Below are positions 30,327-39,189 of a stretch of 45,633 nucleotides of DNA, one piece after another. Position 1 is the stretch's first letter; every line of letters starts with the position of its first letter. Both the position numbers and the translations under genes were made by a program. This stretch comes from Haemophilus haemolyticus M19501 (GTDB lineage: Bacteria; Pseudomonadota; Gammaproteobacteria; Enterobacterales; Pasteurellaceae), in the NCBI RefSeq assembly GCF_000222025.1, contig NZ_AFQO01000010.1, positions 1 through 45,633 on the forward strand, given 5' to 3'. The notes beneath the pieces were generated by a model. The model was given only the letters and a program-made list of their open reading frames with translations, did not search any database and was not told the DNA's origin.

Positions 30327-30751
30327 TGGGGATTACTGCACTTGCTTTTGATTTTGGTACCAAAAGTATAGGCTGTGCAGTAGGGCAAAGTATTACTGGC
30401 ACCGCACAAGCCTTGCCTGCTTTTAAGGCGCAAGATGGTATCCCAAACTGGGATGCTATCGAAAAATGCTTGAAAGAATGGAAACCAGATGTTGTCGTAG
30501 TTGGTTTGCCTTTAAATATGGATGGAACAGAGCAAGATCTCACTTTGCGTGCTCGTAAATTTGCGAATCGTTTACAAGGTCGTTTTGGCGTTAATGTTCA
30601 GTTGCAAGATGAACGTCTAACAACAACAGAGGCACGCAGTGAAATTTTTGACAGAGGCGGTTTTCGTGCCTTAAAAAAAGGCAAAGTAGATGGGATCTCT
30701 GCTTGTTTGATTCTAGAAAATTGGTTTGAGGTTGCAGAATATTCGGAATAA
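30326..30751 (+). CDS. yqgF: YqgF/RuvX: pre-16S rRNA nuclease, RNase H-fold
   Basis: 141 aa (E. coli 138). RNase H-like fold nuclease implicated in 5' processing of 16S rRNA and formerly called a putative Holliday-junction resolvase. Acidic metal-binding motifs: [10 protein letters not shown] (D9), [20 protein letters not shown] and the C-terminal [10 protein letters not shown]. Overlaps yqgE by one base. The 3' end abuts a hairpin whose T-run is on the minus strand and therefore serves leftward transcripts. Confidence 0.93.
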   Translation: MGITALAFDFGTKSIGCAVGQSITGTAQALPAFKAQDGIPNWDAIEKCLKEWKPDVVVVGLPLNMDGTEQDLTLRARKFANRLQGRFGVNVQLQDERLTTTEARSEIFDRGGFRALKKGKVDGISACLILENWFEVAEYSE

Positions 30752-30780
30752 AAAAAGCCCTTTCAAAAGCTGAAAGGGCA
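30750..30780 (-). terminator. Leftward rho-independent terminator between yqgF and trhP
   Basis: Read on the minus strand: GCCCTTTCA / TGAAAGGGC, a 9-bp perfect stem with a 5-nt loop, then seven T residues overlapping the yqgF stop codon. On the plus strand the hairpin has no T-run. It ends trhP transcription and the candidate small RNA. Confidence 0.85.
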
Positions 30781-30831
30781 AAAATATTTGGAGTCATACT
30801 ATGAGTTGTTGAATTAACAAATCAGGTATGT
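30750..30831 (-). ncRNA. Candidate small RNA between yqgF and trhP
   Basis: A complete promoter (TTGCAT, 16 bp, TATAAT) inside the trhP 3' region points left and is followed 50-80 nt later by a strong intrinsic terminator. The predicted transcript is about 80 nt, starts near 30831, has a short internal hairpin (TGTT...AACA), an AU-rich stretch just before the terminator (possible Hfq site) and ends opposite the yqgF stop. No gene lies downstream on this strand, so the promoter would have no other purpose. Not recognised as a known RNA family. Confidence 0.5.
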
Positions 30832-30836
30832 GGCTT

Positions 30837-30864
30837 ATTATAATAATAAAATACAAAAATGCAA
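30837..30864 (-). promoter_or_regulatory. Promoter for the candidate small RNA
   Basis: On the minus strand: -35 TTGCAT (30864-30859), 16-bp spacer, perfect -10 TATAAT (30842-30837). Confidence 0.55.
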
Positions 30865-30889
30865 CATTTTTTTAACAATTTTTTGTCAT

Positions 30890-32269
30890 TTAATTATGTG
30901 GATTTCTTGTATTGCTATTGACTAAATTACGCATTAATAAGGCGTAGTCTAAGTTGATATCTTGTGGTACGTCTAAGAACACAAAATGCCCATCACCTAG
31001 TGCTGCATCAACCGTTTCATTTTTACGATTTAGCATTTTTTCAATTTTGAAATTGATATTCCCCTGAGGGGTCATCATTTCTACATCATCACCAAGTAGG
31101 AATTTGTTCTTCACCGCCACTTCAGCCATACCTTGTTCGTTACGTTTGCCCGTAAATTCACCGACAAATTGCTGACGATCAGAAATAGAATAGCCATATT
31201 CGTAGTTTTGGTATTCATCGTGCGTATGACGGCGTAAGAAACCTTCGGTATAACCACGATGAGCAAGGGATTCTAACGTATCCATTAAGCTTTCATCAAA
31301 TGGTTTGCCCGCGGCTGCATCATCAATTGCTTTGCGGTAAACTTGAGCAGTTCTTGCACAATAATAAAATGATTTAGTACGGCCTTCGATTTTTAAAGAA
31401 TGCACACCAAGTGCGGTCAATTTTTCTACATGTTGTACGGCACGCAGATCTTTTGAATTCATAAAGTAGGTGCCGTGTTCATCTTCAAACGCTGTCATTT
31501 GTTCGTCAGGCTTTTGTGATTCGGTATAAAGGAAGACTTTATCCGTTACCGCACCCTCGCCTAAGGTTGGTGCTACATTTTTCACTTCGATTTGTTGAGC
31601 AGGATCGATTTTCGGCACGATGTTGCCTATTTCATCCGTCGTGCCTTCTTCCATTTTGTATTCCCAACGGCAAGCATTGGTGCAAGTGCCTTGATTTGGA
31701 TCGCGTTTGTTGATATAGCCAGAAAGTAAGCAACGGCCAGAATAGGCCATGCACAACGCACCATGTACGAAAATTTCGAGTTCAATATCTGGCACTTGTT
31801 GGCGAATTTCAGCAATTTCATCTATTGAAAGTTCGCGCGATAAAATCACACGAGTTAATCCCATTTGTTTCCAGAATTTTACCGTAGCCCAGTTTACCGC
31901 ATTGGCTTGCACAGAAAGATGAATATCAATATTAGGGAAATTTTCACGCACCAACATAATTAAGCCTGGGTCAGACATAATTAAAGCATCTGGTTTCATA
32001 TCGATGACAGGTTGTAAATCTTTAATAAAAGTTTTGAGTTTGGAATTATGGGGCGCAATGTTTACCACTACATAGAATTTTTTGCCAAGGGAATGGGCTT
32101 CATCGATCCCGATTTTCAAATTGGCGTGATTAAATTCATTATTGCGTACACGTAAGCTATAACGAGGTTGTCCTGCATAAACCGCATCTGCACCATAAGC
32201 AAAGGCGTAGCGCATATTTTTAAGAGAGCCTGCAGGGGAAAGTAATTCTGGTTTGAATTGGGTTGTCAT
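30890..32269 (-). CDS. trhP: tRNA 5-hydroxyuridine synthase TrhP (U32 peptidase-like, YegQ)
   Basis: 459 aa (E. coli YegQ 453). U32-family protein that, with prephenate-derived chemistry, hydroxylates U34 (ho5U34), the precursor of cmo5U34 in tRNAs including tRNA-Val(UAC). N-terminal ELLSPAGSLKNMRYAFAYGADAVYAG, the core EIFVHGALCMAYSGRCLLSGY and four cysteines C173, C180, C196, C200 expected to bind an Fe-S cluster; the catalytic-protease assignment of U32 is historical. The C-terminal domain (HTHDEYQNYEYG, GEFTGKR) matches YegQ rather than UbiU/UbiV, which are shorter. Own promoter and hairpin leader upstream. Confidence 0.88.
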   Translation of the reverse strand: MTTQFKPELLSPAGSLKNMRYAFAYGADAVYAGQPRYSLRVRNNEFNHANLKIGIDEAHSLGKKFYVVVNIAPHNSKLKTFIKDLQPVIDMKPDALIMSDPGLIMLVRENFPNIDIHLSVQANAVNWATVKFWKQMGLTRVILSRELSIDEIAEIRQQVPDIELEIFVHGALCMAYSGRCLLSGYINKRDPNQGTCTNACRWEYKMEEGTTDEIGNIVPKIDPAQQIEVKNVAPTLGEGAVTDKVFLYTESQKPDEQMTAFEDEHGTYFMNSKDLRAVQHVEKLTALGVHSLKIEGRTKSFYYCARTAQVYRKAIDDAAAGKPFDESLMDTLESLAHRGYTEGFLRRHTHDEYQNYEYGYSISDRQQFVGEFTGKRNEQGMAEVAVKNKFLLGDDVEMMTPQGNINFKIEKMLNRKNETVDAALGDGHFVFLDVPQDINLDYALLMRNLVNSNTRNPHN

Positions 32270-32331
32270 AATATTCTCTTTTGTCTGATTTCAGGTCAGG
32301 GATTTGCGCTAGGCAAATCGTTAGGTCGGGT

Positions 32332-32359
32332 ATTGTAGAGAAAATATTTGGCTTGTAAA
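32332..32359 (-). promoter_or_regulatory. trhP promoter
   Basis: On the minus strand: TTTACA (32359-32354), 16-bp spacer, TACAAT (32337-32332). Start near 32325. The ~55-nt leader contains a 7-bp hairpin GATTTGC/GCAAATC (32301-32319). Confidence 0.5.
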
Positions 32360-32366
32360 GGAAAGT

Positions 32367-32408
32367 GCGGTTAAATTCTTAGTAGAATTTTATGTAAAAT
32401 TTAACCGC
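32367..32408 (-). terminator. Inverted repeat after the thi operon
   Basis: GCGGTTAAATT / AATTTAACCGC, an 11-bp stem with a 20-nt loop, one arm overlapping an uptake signal (32363-32371). It lies 30 nt past the thiU stop. The following T-run is poor, so efficiency is uncertain. Confidence 0.45.
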
Positions 32409-32437
32409 TTAATAGATTGTATTTAATTCCTCAAATC

Positions 32438-33742
32438 TTAGGATAGTAATTTATCTTTCGTTTCTGAAATAAACCATAATCCAATCAAGCTCAACACAGC
32501 GTTTAGGGTTAAATAAATCCCCACGCCTTTTAAGCCGTAGTGAGCATTCAGCGGTAAGGCAATGATTGCCGCAACACTTGCCCCGAATAAACCAGTGATG
32601 TTGTAAGTGAGTGACGCACCTGAATAGCGGGCGTGAGTTGGGAAAAGTTCCGGCAGGAAGCTGGCGAGTGGCCCGTATCCCATACCGATAAGTCCCATGC
32701 CGATAAACAAGAACCAAAATAGGCTGGCGGTAGTGCCGTTTTCAAGGAAAAACGGCAAAGCCAAGCCGAAAATCGCAACGCCAACAGTTGTCCAAATGAG
32801 CCAAATACGGCGACCAACTTTGTCGATATATTTGCCCGAAACGGCGATGGTAATAGCCAATGAAACCGCACTTGCCATCAATAAAGCGGTAAAAATTTGC
32901 GGGGAAAATCCTAATCCCATTGCGTATCCTGCCTCTGAAACCGTTGGAGCAGATTTTGCGTAAATTTGGCTAAAGGCAATCATAATGTAGAACAGCACAT
33001 AGCCTGCAATACAAATTAACATCCCCAAGAAAAACGGCTTGAAATGGGTTGTGAAAACTTCCCACATTGGTAAGCGTTTAGGTTTTGGCTTGTTAAGTGC
33101 AGCGAGGAAAATCGGGGCTTCAGTCAGTTTTAGGCGAACATATAAGCCAATTGCCACTAAGATAACGGAAGATAAAAATGGTATCCGCCACGCCCATTCA
33201 GCCATAGCTTCTTGTCCGAAAATTGCCGTAATGCTTAAGAATACGCCATTTGCCAACAACAAGCCAAGCGGTGCACCCAGTTGTGGGAAAGTACCATACC
33301 AACCTCGTTTACCTTCTGGAGCATTTTCGACCGCAACTAACGCTGCACCGCCCCACTCTCCGCCTAAACCGATACCTTGCCCAATACGACACAAACAGAG
33401 CAAAATTGTCGCCCAAATACCGATGCTGTCATAAGTCGGCAACAAACCGATAACCACAGTGGAAACGCCCATCAACAGCAAGCTCATCACAAAAGTATTT
33501 TTCCGCCCAAAACGGTCACCGAAATGCCCGAACAATATTGCTCCCAAAGGACGAGCAATAAAAGTGAGTGCTAAAGTGGAAAGGGCGGCAATCTGCCCTG
33601 AAAGTGGATCTGCGGCATGGAAGAATTGATGGTTAAATACCAATACCGCTGCCATTGCGTAAATGTAGTTATCGAAATACTCAATCGCCGTGCCGACCAT
33701 CGTCGCTGTCGCGACCTGTTTTAGACTATTTTGCGTATTCAT
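32438..33742 (-). CDS. thiU: MFS transporter of the metabolite:H+ symporter family, predicted thiamin-related carrier ThiU
   Basis: 434 aa from the ATG at 33742 with GGGAGG ahead; the frame continues 13 codons upstream inside thiE. About 12 membrane helices; MHS motifs GTAIEYFDNYIYA, FGHFGDRFGRKNTF, GQGIGLGGEWGGAAL and LLPELFPTHARYSGASL, similar to E. coli YhjE/ShiA. It is the last gene of the thi operon, overlapping thiE by 17 nt. From memory, the H. influenzae homologue HI0418 was predicted by comparative genomics as ThiU, a thiamin or precursor transporter. Family is certain; substrate is from context. Confidence 0.75.
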   Translation of the reverse strand: MNTQNSLKQVATATMVGTAIEYFDNYIYAMAAVLVFNHQFFHAADPLSGQIAALSTLALTFIARPLGAILFGHFGDRFGRKNTFVMSLLLMGVSTVVIGLLPTYDSIGIWATILLCLCRIGQGIGLGGEWGGAALVAVENAPEGKRGWYGTFPQLGAPLGLLLANGVFLSITAIFGQEAMAEWAWRIPFLSSVILVAIGLYVRLKLTEAPIFLAALNKPKPKRLPMWEVFTTHFKPFFLGMLICIAGYVLFYIMIAFSQIYAKSAPTVSEAGYAMGLGFSPQIFTALLMASAVSLAITIAVSGKYIDKVGRRIWLIWTTVGVAIFGLALPFFLENGTTASLFWFLFIGMGLIGMGYGPLASFLPELFPTHARYSGASLTYNITGLFGASVAAIIALPLNAHYGLKGVGIYLTLNAVLSLIGLWFISETKDKLLS

Positions 33743-34406
33743 CACTTGCCTCCCGTAATGCTTTTGTTGCGGCTTGCACATTTTCTGCGTGACTGATGGC
33801 TGTAATCACTGCCACACCGTCCGCCCCAAATTCTCGTAAGGTTTTAACGTGAGCTAACTTCACCCCACCAATTGCCACAAGCGGTTTAGTTATCCCTGCT
33901 TTTCGCAAAGTTTGAATAAACGCCATCCCTAGTGTTGGCTTTGGATTCTCTTTCGATTGCGTTGGGAAAATCGGGCCAATCCCAAAATAATCAATTTCCG
34001 CTAAATTTTCCCCAATTTTTGCCTCGTCTAAACGATTCACCGACCAACCAATAATTAGCGGTTTATCTGTTTTAGCTCGAATCTCTTGCACAGGCATATC
34101 GCTTTGCCCAACGTGAATGCCATCCGCCTCGATTTCCAACGCCAAATCAACGTTGTCGTCTACAATAAAGGGTACGCCATATTCACGGCACAAATCACGA
34201 CAACTCATCGCCAGTGCCTTCTGTGCTGAGGGTGTATGTTCTAACGAAAATTTGCCTTTATCCCGAAATTGAAAGCAGGTAATCCCACCTTCTAACGCTT
34301 GTTTAAGCACGAATAATAAATTTTCCGACAAGTTCTCGCCCAAATGACGGCAATCTTGCGTGCCTGCCACAAAGTAAAGCGGTAAGATTTTTTGAATATT
34401 TTTCAT
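33726..34406 (-). CDS. thiE: Thiamin-phosphate synthase
   Basis: 226 aa (E. coli 211). Joins HMP pyrophosphate and thiazole phosphate into thiamin phosphate. TIM-barrel motifs seen: GITCFQFRDKG (pyrophosphate-binding region), VPFIVDDNVDLALEIEADGIHVGQSDMP, IIGWSVN, YFGIGPIFPTQSK and VAIGGV. AAGGA precedes the ATG. It lies 10 nt after thiD, within the riboswitch-controlled operon. Confidence 0.95.
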   Translation of the reverse strand: MKNIQKILPLYFVAGTQDCRHLGENLSENLLFVLKQALEGGITCFQFRDKGKFSLEHTPSAQKALAMSCRDLCREYGVPFIVDDNVDLALEIEADGIHVGQSDMPVQEIRAKTDKPLIIGWSVNRLDEAKIGENLAEIDYFGIGPIFPTQSKENPKPTLGMAFIQTLRKAGITKPLVAIGGVKLAHVKTLREFGADGVAVITAISHAENVQAATKALREASDEYAK

Positions 34407-34416
34407 CTTTCAATCC

Positions 34417-35226
34417 TTAAAGGCGACTGTAAGCCCAATGATTTGTCGGCCCCTGTCCTTGCCCAATATTCAACGGGTGAGAAATCGCAGCGGTAATAAA
34501 ATCTTTCGCTGTTTTTACCGCACTTTGCAACGGTTCGCCTTTCGCCAATTCTGCGGTTAAACAGGCAGAAAAGGTACAGCCCGTACCATGTGTATGCGGC
34601 GTGTTGAAACGGGGGCTTTGCAAAGTAAAATGACGACCATCTGCAAGTAAAACCCAATCTTGGCACAGCTCACTTTGCGAATTGAGCGAATGTCCGCCCT
34701 TAATAATCACATTCTTCGCTCCTTGTTTTTGCAACGCTTTTGCGGCTTGTTGAATACTGATGTCGTCCACAATCGCAATCCCCGTTAATGCTTCCGCTTC
34801 GGGAATGTTCGGTGTAATCACGTCCGCCAACGGCAGCAATTTTTGGCTTAACGCACTCACCGCTTGCTGTTGCAATAACGGTGCACCACCTTTGGCGATC
34901 ATCACAGGGTCTAGCACCAGCGCGCCGAAAGGCTTATCAGCAAGAAAATCTGCAACGCATTCAATAATTTCTGCATTGCCCAACATACCAATTTTGCAAC
35001 TTGCAATTTGGAAATCATTTTTGACCGCTTCCAGTTGCGCTTGAATTGTTTTCAGTGGAATAGGGTGAATATCAAATACGCCAAGTGTGTTTTGTGCCGT
35101 AACTGCCGTGATTGCTGATGTACCAAACACGCCGCACATTTGGAAGGTTTTAAGATCCGCTTGAATGCCTGCACCACCGCCACTGTCTGACCCTGCGATG
35201 GTTAAAACTTGTTTCACATTACTCAT
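34417..35226 (-). CDS. thiD: Hydroxymethylpyrimidine kinase / phosphomethylpyrimidine kinase
   Basis: 269 aa (E. coli 266). Phosphorylates HMP twice to give HMP-PP. Ribokinase-fold motifs: [22 protein letters not shown] at the N-terminus, [24 protein letters not shown], and the anion-hole/catalytic [13 protein letters not shown] take the ATG at 35226 (AAAGAGG ahead), which overlaps the thiM end by 8 nt, rather than the longer frame inside thiM. Confidence 0.95.
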   Translation of the reverse strand: MSNVKQVLTIAGSDSGGGAGIQADLKTFQMCGVFGTSAITAVTAQNTLGVFDIHPIPLKTIQAQLEAVKNDFQIASCKIGMLGNAEIIECVADFLADKPFGALVLDPVMIAKGGAPLLQQQAVSALSQKLLPLADVITPNIPEAEALTGIAIVDDISIQQAAKALQKQGAKNVIIKGGHSLNSQSELCQDWVLLADGRHFTLQSPRFNTPHTHGTGCTFSACLTAELAKGEPLQSAVKTAKDFITAAISHPLNIGQGQGPTNHWAYSRL

Positions 35227-36010
35227 TAATGCGCCCTCTTTGTCCAATGGTTTCAGGGGAAAGTGCAGCAAGCTCGTCCAACAAACGGATTTGGAACTGT
35301 CCCACTTGTGTGGTTAAGCCTTGCGCCGCACACTCGCCTGCAATGGTGTATGCTACACAGGCTTCTAATGTCGCAGAAAAATAATTCCCTTCACTTACCG
35401 CTAAAAATGCAGCACACACGGCACTCAATAAACAGCCCGAAGCCGTAACTTTCGGGAACAATGACGTGCCGTTGTGAACGGTCGCAGTTTGTGTGCCATC
35501 GCTGACAATATCCACCGCCCCACTAATCAACACCGTACAGCCATAGCGTTGAGCCACTTTCTCGGCAACGGCTTTTAAATCCACTTCGCCCTGACCTGCA
35601 TCTACACCTTTTGCTTGCCATGCTTCTCCTGCAATGGCAGCCAGTTCGCCTGCATTACCACGAATAAGTGCGAATTTTACTTCTGCCAGCAATTGGCTAA
35701 TGGTCTCACGGCGATAGCTCGTTGCTCCCACACCAACAGGATCTAACACTACAGGAATTCCAACCTCATTTGCTGTTTTTCCTGCCTGCAACATCGCCTC
35801 CCGATCTTTACCAATCAGCGTACCAATATTAATGACCAATGCTTGACTGATTTTCGGTACTTCCTGCATTTCTTCGACATTCGCCGACATCAAAGGCGAA
35901 GCTCCTAATGCCAACAAGCCATTGGCACTAAAATTCGCTGCCACAATGTTGGTGATGTTATGAATGAGCGGATTCTGCTCACGGATTTTGGATAGATAGA
36001 TGGATTTCAT
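35219..36010 (-). CDS. thiM: Hydroxyethylthiazole kinase
   Basis: 263 aa (E. coli 262). Salvage kinase phosphorylating the thiazole moiety. [51 protein letters not shown] and [13 protein letters not shown] (catalytic Cys) are family motifs. Start at 36010 with AGGAGA, giving [11 protein letters not shown]; the upstream extension overlaps tenA. With tenA and thiD it shows that this organism salvages both halves of thiamin rather than making them. Confidence 0.95.
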   Translation of the reverse strand: MKSIYLSKIREQNPLIHNITNIVAANFSANGLLALGASPLMSANVEEMQEVPKISQALVINIGTLIGKDREAMLQAGKTANEVGIPVVLDPVGVGATSYRRETISQLLAEVKFALIRGNAGELAAIAGEAWQAKGVDAGQGEVDLKAVAEKVAQRYGCTVLISGAVDIVSDGTQTATVHNGTSLFPKVTASGCLLSAVCAAFLAVSEGNYFSATLEACVAYTIAGECAAQGLTTQVGQFQIRLLDELAALSPETIGQRGRINE

Positions 36011-36024
36011 TTTGTCTCCTGTTG

Positions 36025-36672
36025 TTATGCCAAATCCAACCCCATTTGCCAAAACGCAATTTCCATTCTAGTTGCAGTGGCGAAAATCTGTTGAATCTCA
36101 GCAAGCTGACTTGGGTTTAGCGGTTTGCAAAGTGTGGTAAGAAAATCAACGGTTTCTTGGGCGGCTTGTTGAAATTCCTCGCTCGTATAGGTGTCAATCC
36201 ACGTTTGATAAGGGTTGTTCGGTAAGCGAGGATAATGCTGAGTAATGTAACGGGCAACTTGAGCGTAACCCAAAGCACAAGGGGTCACGGCTGCATAAAG
36301 CTCAGCTAAACCGCCCGTCATGCCGCAATCAAGCAAATAGCGGGTATAAGCAATACAAGCGGCACTTTCTTGAGTAGCAAAAATCTCTTGTTCGCTAATG
36401 CCCCATTGACGGCAATAATTTAAATGCAATTGAATTTCTTGGCAGAGTATCTCTAACGTTTTGCGAGGAATTTCCATTTCCGCAAAATTTTTTGCTTTAT
36501 ATACGCCCAAAGCAAAGGCTCGACTATAGTGGAACAGATAGAGGTAATCTTGCTTTAAATAATGCTGAAAACAAGCTTTTGGCAGCGTACCTTTTGCGAG
36601 CTGTTGCACAAATTCGTGTTCAATATATTGTTGCCAATAAGGCTGAGCTTGTTGAATGAGTTGTTCAATCAT
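36025..36672 (-). CDS. tenA: Aminopyrimidine aminohydrolase / thiaminase II
   Basis: 215 aa. Hydrolyses the amino group of aminomethylpyrimidine derived from degraded thiamin (and more slowly thiamin itself) to HMP. All-helical TenA fold; catalytic nucleophile C132 ([11 protein letters not shown]), D42-Y43 (KQDYLYL), and E204 near the C-terminus ([10 protein letters not shown]) correspond to the known active-site set. It sits between the ThiXYZ importer, which brings in formylaminopyrimidine-type precursors, and thiM. Confidence 0.93.
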   Translation of the reverse strand: MIEQLIQQAQPYWQQYIEHEFVQQLAKGTLPKACFQHYLKQDYLYLFHYSRAFALGVYKAKNFAEMEIPRKTLEILCQEIQLHLNYCRQWGISEQEIFATQESAACIAYTRYLLDCGMTGGLAELYAAVTPCALGYAQVARYITQHYPRLPNNPYQTWIDTYTSEEFQQAAQETVDFLTTLCKPLNPSQLAEIQQIFATATRMEIAFWQMGLDLA

Positions 36673-36681
36673 CTTTTTTCC

Positions 36682-37626
36682 TTATTCAATTTCTACCGCA
36701 TATTCTTTCAACGCTAAGACTTTTGGAATTAATCCTTTTTGTTGCATAAATTCTGCCATTTGTTGATAACGTTTAGCGTCTAATTGGCGAGGTTTATTGG
36801 CTAAGAAGGGGAGCGTGTCTTTCCACGCCAGTTGGTTTAATGGCGTGTTGAGTTCATTCGGTTTATAGCTTACAAAGGCTTGCCACGCTTCATTGGGGTG
36901 AGCTTGCAGATAGCTTGTGGCTTGTTCAAGTGCGGTCAAAAATGCAGATGTTTTTTTATCTGTTACGCTATTTTTATTGGCAACTAAAATCAATTCATCA
37001 TAAGCAGGCACGCCATATTGTTCAGGGAAGAATGCGACGCCTTCTTGCTTTTCTAAAGCAAGCTGATTAAGTTCAAAATTACGAAACGCACCAATCACCG
37101 CATCTACTTGTCTAGTTAAAAGAGAGGGCGAAAGCGACCAATTTACATTCACTAATTCCACATCTTTATTGCTTAAACCAATAGAATGAAGCATTGTGTC
37201 AAGCAATCCATCTTCAAAACCGCTGACAGAATACCCTACTTTTTTACCTTTTAAATCAGCAAGGGTTTTCAAATTGCTCTTTTTTAGTACCACTACGCTA
37301 TTTAATGGATTTGAAATCAGTGAACCCACTCGTACTAAAGGTAAGCCTTCTGCCACTTGTTGATAAAGCTGAGGCTGATAACTCACGGCTAAATCAACTT
37401 TTCCTGCCGCTGCTAATTTCGGCGGTAATGCAGGATCAGCAGGTTCGATAATTTCAACCTCTAAGTTATTTTTTTCAAAAAAGCCTTTTTGTTGAGCCAC
37501 AACGATGGCTGCGTGATCGGGGTTTACATACCAATCTAGCATTACGCTGATTTTCTCTTTTGCAAAGCTAGGAAGTGTGAGCATTAGCCCCATTACAAAG
37601 CTGAAATAACGGATGATTGTCTTCAT
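36682..37626 (-). CDS. thiY: ThiY-like periplasmic thiamin-pyrimidine-precursor binding protein
   Basis: 314 aa. Start at 37626 (AAGGAG) gives a signal peptide MKTIIRYFSFVMGLMLTLPSFA. NMT1/THI5-like periplasmic binding domain with SVMLDWYVNPDHAAIVVAQQKGFF, LKGKKVGYSVSGFEDGLL and NVNWSLSPSLL. In related bacteria ThiY delivers N-formyl-4-amino-5-aminomethyl-2-methylpyrimidine to ThiX-ThiZ, feeding TenA. The neighbouring permease, ATPase and tenA fit this. The exact ligand in Haemophilus is inferred. Confidence 0.88.
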   Translation of the reverse strand: MKTIIRYFSFVMGLMLTLPSFAKEKISVMLDWYVNPDHAAIVVAQQKGFFEKNNLEVEIIEPADPALPPKLAAAGKVDLAVSYQPQLYQQVAEGLPLVRVGSLISNPLNSVVVLKKSNLKTLADLKGKKVGYSVSGFEDGLLDTMLHSIGLSNKDVELVNVNWSLSPSLLTRQVDAVIGAFRNFELNQLALEKQEGVAFFPEQYGVPAYDELILVANKNSVTDKKTSAFLTALEQATSYLQAHPNEAWQAFVSYKPNELNTPLNQLAWKDTLPFLANKPRQLDAKRYQQMAEFMQQKGLIPKVLALKEYAVEIE

Positions 37627-37648
37627 TTTTTTCTCCTTTAATGAAAAG

Positions 37649-38386
37649 TTAAACAGACCAAATAAAACGGTGTAATAGCCTATCAATACTGAAATATAAG
37701 CAGAGTGAAATTGCCACTAAAATCAGCAAGGCAGCAAACATTAAATCGACTTGCATTCTGGCATTGGCATGAATCATCAAATACCCCAAGCCTTCAGACG
37801 AACCTACCCATTCGCCCACCACTGCACCAATCGGGGCGACCGAAACCGCAATACGCAAGCCCGAAGCGAAGGCAGGCAAAGCTGCAGGTAATCGCACTTT
37901 AAGCAATAAACGCAAGGGGGAAATGTTAAAGGTTTTCGCCAAATCGAGCCACGCTTGCGGGGTGTTGCGTAGCCCATCATAACAAGCTGCCGTGACGGGG
38001 AAGTAGATAATCAGCACCGACATCACAATTTTGGATGCCATTCCATAGCCAAACCACAACACCAACAACGGTGCGATGGCAAACACGGGAATCGCTTGCG
38101 AAATGACCAAAATCGGCAATAACACGGCGGAAATTTGACGAGAAAATGAGAGCAACAACGCCGAAATCAACCCAAACAGAAAGCCTAACAACAGCCCTAA
38201 GCAAATTTCTAACAACGTGACTTGCGTATGCTGCCAAAGCAGTTCAGCGTGTGTGAATAACTGCTGCCCTACAGCTTGCGGTGAGGGAAAAATGTAGTGT
38301 GGGAAGCTGCCCAAGGTTGCGACCATTTGCCAGAGCATCAACAACACACCTACAATTAAAAGCGGTTTGAGCAGGCGAATTTTCAT
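37649..38386 (-). CDS. thiX: ThiX-like ABC transporter permease
   Basis: 245 aa from the ATG at 38386, which overlaps the ATPase stop (ATGA). SsuC/TauC-type permease with about six helices; the EAA-type loop RNTPQAWLDLAKTFNISPLRLLLKVRLPAALP contacts the ATPase. Conserved ASGLRIAVSVAPIGAVVGEW follows. It works with ThiY and ThiZ in uptake of thiamin pyrimidine precursor. Confidence 0.87.
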   Translation of the reverse strand: MKIRLLKPLLIVGVLLMLWQMVATLGSFPHYIFPSPQAVGQQLFTHAELLWQHTQVTLLEICLGLLLGFLFGLISALLLSFSRQISAVLLPILVISQAIPVFAIAPLLVLWFGYGMASKIVMSVLIIYFPVTAACYDGLRNTPQAWLDLAKTFNISPLRLLLKVRLPAALPAFASGLRIAVSVAPIGAVVGEWVGSSEGLGYLMIHANARMQVDLMFAALLILVAISLCLYFSIDRLLHRFIWSV

Positions 38387-39105
38387 TGTTCGCCCCCTAA
38401 TTCCCGCAATAATTGTTGCTGCAACGCCCATAAATTGGCTTGATGCAACTCACGCGGGGCGTTACCTTCGGGCAGAATCACCGCCGACAATGCTGTTTGA
38501 TGAGTTTCAGGCGAACGCAGCACAAAAATACTATGGCTTAGCCGCAATGCCTCTTGTGGATCGTGGGTCACGAGCAGCACTGATTTATCTTCGAGCAATT
38601 CAAAGGCTAAGTCTTGAAGTTGATGGCGACTGATGGCATCAAGAGCGGAAAAAGGCTCATCAAGCAAAATCAAATCCGCCTCTTGCATTAAGGTGCGTGC
38701 CAAGGCAACCCGCTGTTTTTGCCCGCCTGAAAGTTGCGAACAAGGCTTGTGCCAATGTGCTGCCATTCCCACTTTTTCAAGCAACATTTTAGCTTTTTCA
38801 GTGGTTTTTGCAGATTTTCGCCCAAATAAGACCGCTTGCAATTGTACGTTATCAACAATTGATAGCCACGGATAAAGTGTCTCTTTTTGAGGCAACCACG
38901 CAATACGAACTTTCGGTTCAAATAGGATTTTTCCCTGCACCACGCCTTGCGTTTCAATGCCCGCCAGTAGTCGCAAAAGTGTCGATTTCCCCACGCCTGA
39001 ACAGCCCAACAAGCTTACCCACTCGTTCGGCAACAGGGTTAAATTAAGATGCTCAAATAACGTCTGCCCGTTAAAGGCAAGACTCAAATCTTGAATACGC
39101 ACCAT
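38383..39105 (-). CDS. thiZ: ThiZ-like ABC transporter ATPase
   Basis: 240 aa from the ATG at 39105; the only upstream start is a TTG. Walker A GCSGVGKST, Q-loop WLPQKETLYPW, signature LSGGQKQR, Walker B LILLDEP, and the switch His in LLVTHDPQEAL. SsuB/TauB subfamily. First gene of the operon, 85 nt downstream of the TPP riboswitch. The ThiX/ThiZ names follow the recalled thiXYZ convention. Confidence 0.88.
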   Translation of the reverse strand: MVRIQDLSLAFNGQTLFEHLNLTLLPNEWVSLLGCSGVGKSTLLRLLAGIETQGVVQGKILFEPKVRIAWLPQKETLYPWLSIVDNVQLQAVLFGRKSAKTTEKAKMLLEKVGMAAHWHKPCSQLSGGQKQRVALARTLMQEADLILLDEPFSALDAISRHQLQDLAFELLEDKSVLLVTHDPQEALRLSHSIFVLRSPETHQTALSAVILPEGNAPRELHQANLWALQQQLLRELGGEQ

Positions 39106-39189
39106 CGCTCGCCTCAATGATTAAAGGGAATGCGTAATAAAAAGGAAAGGATAAGAAATGGAATGAAAAGAAAATGGATTTTTTGGCAT

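Noticed and set aside
30757-30779. Hairpin as a yqgF terminator on the plus strand
   Set aside because: No T-run follows on the plus strand; the T-run is on the minus strand, so it serves leftward transcripts.
30890-32269. trhP as a secreted U32 collagenase-type protease
   Set aside because: The four-cysteine set and C-terminal domain match YegQ/TrhP; the protease label for this family is historical and no signal peptide is present.
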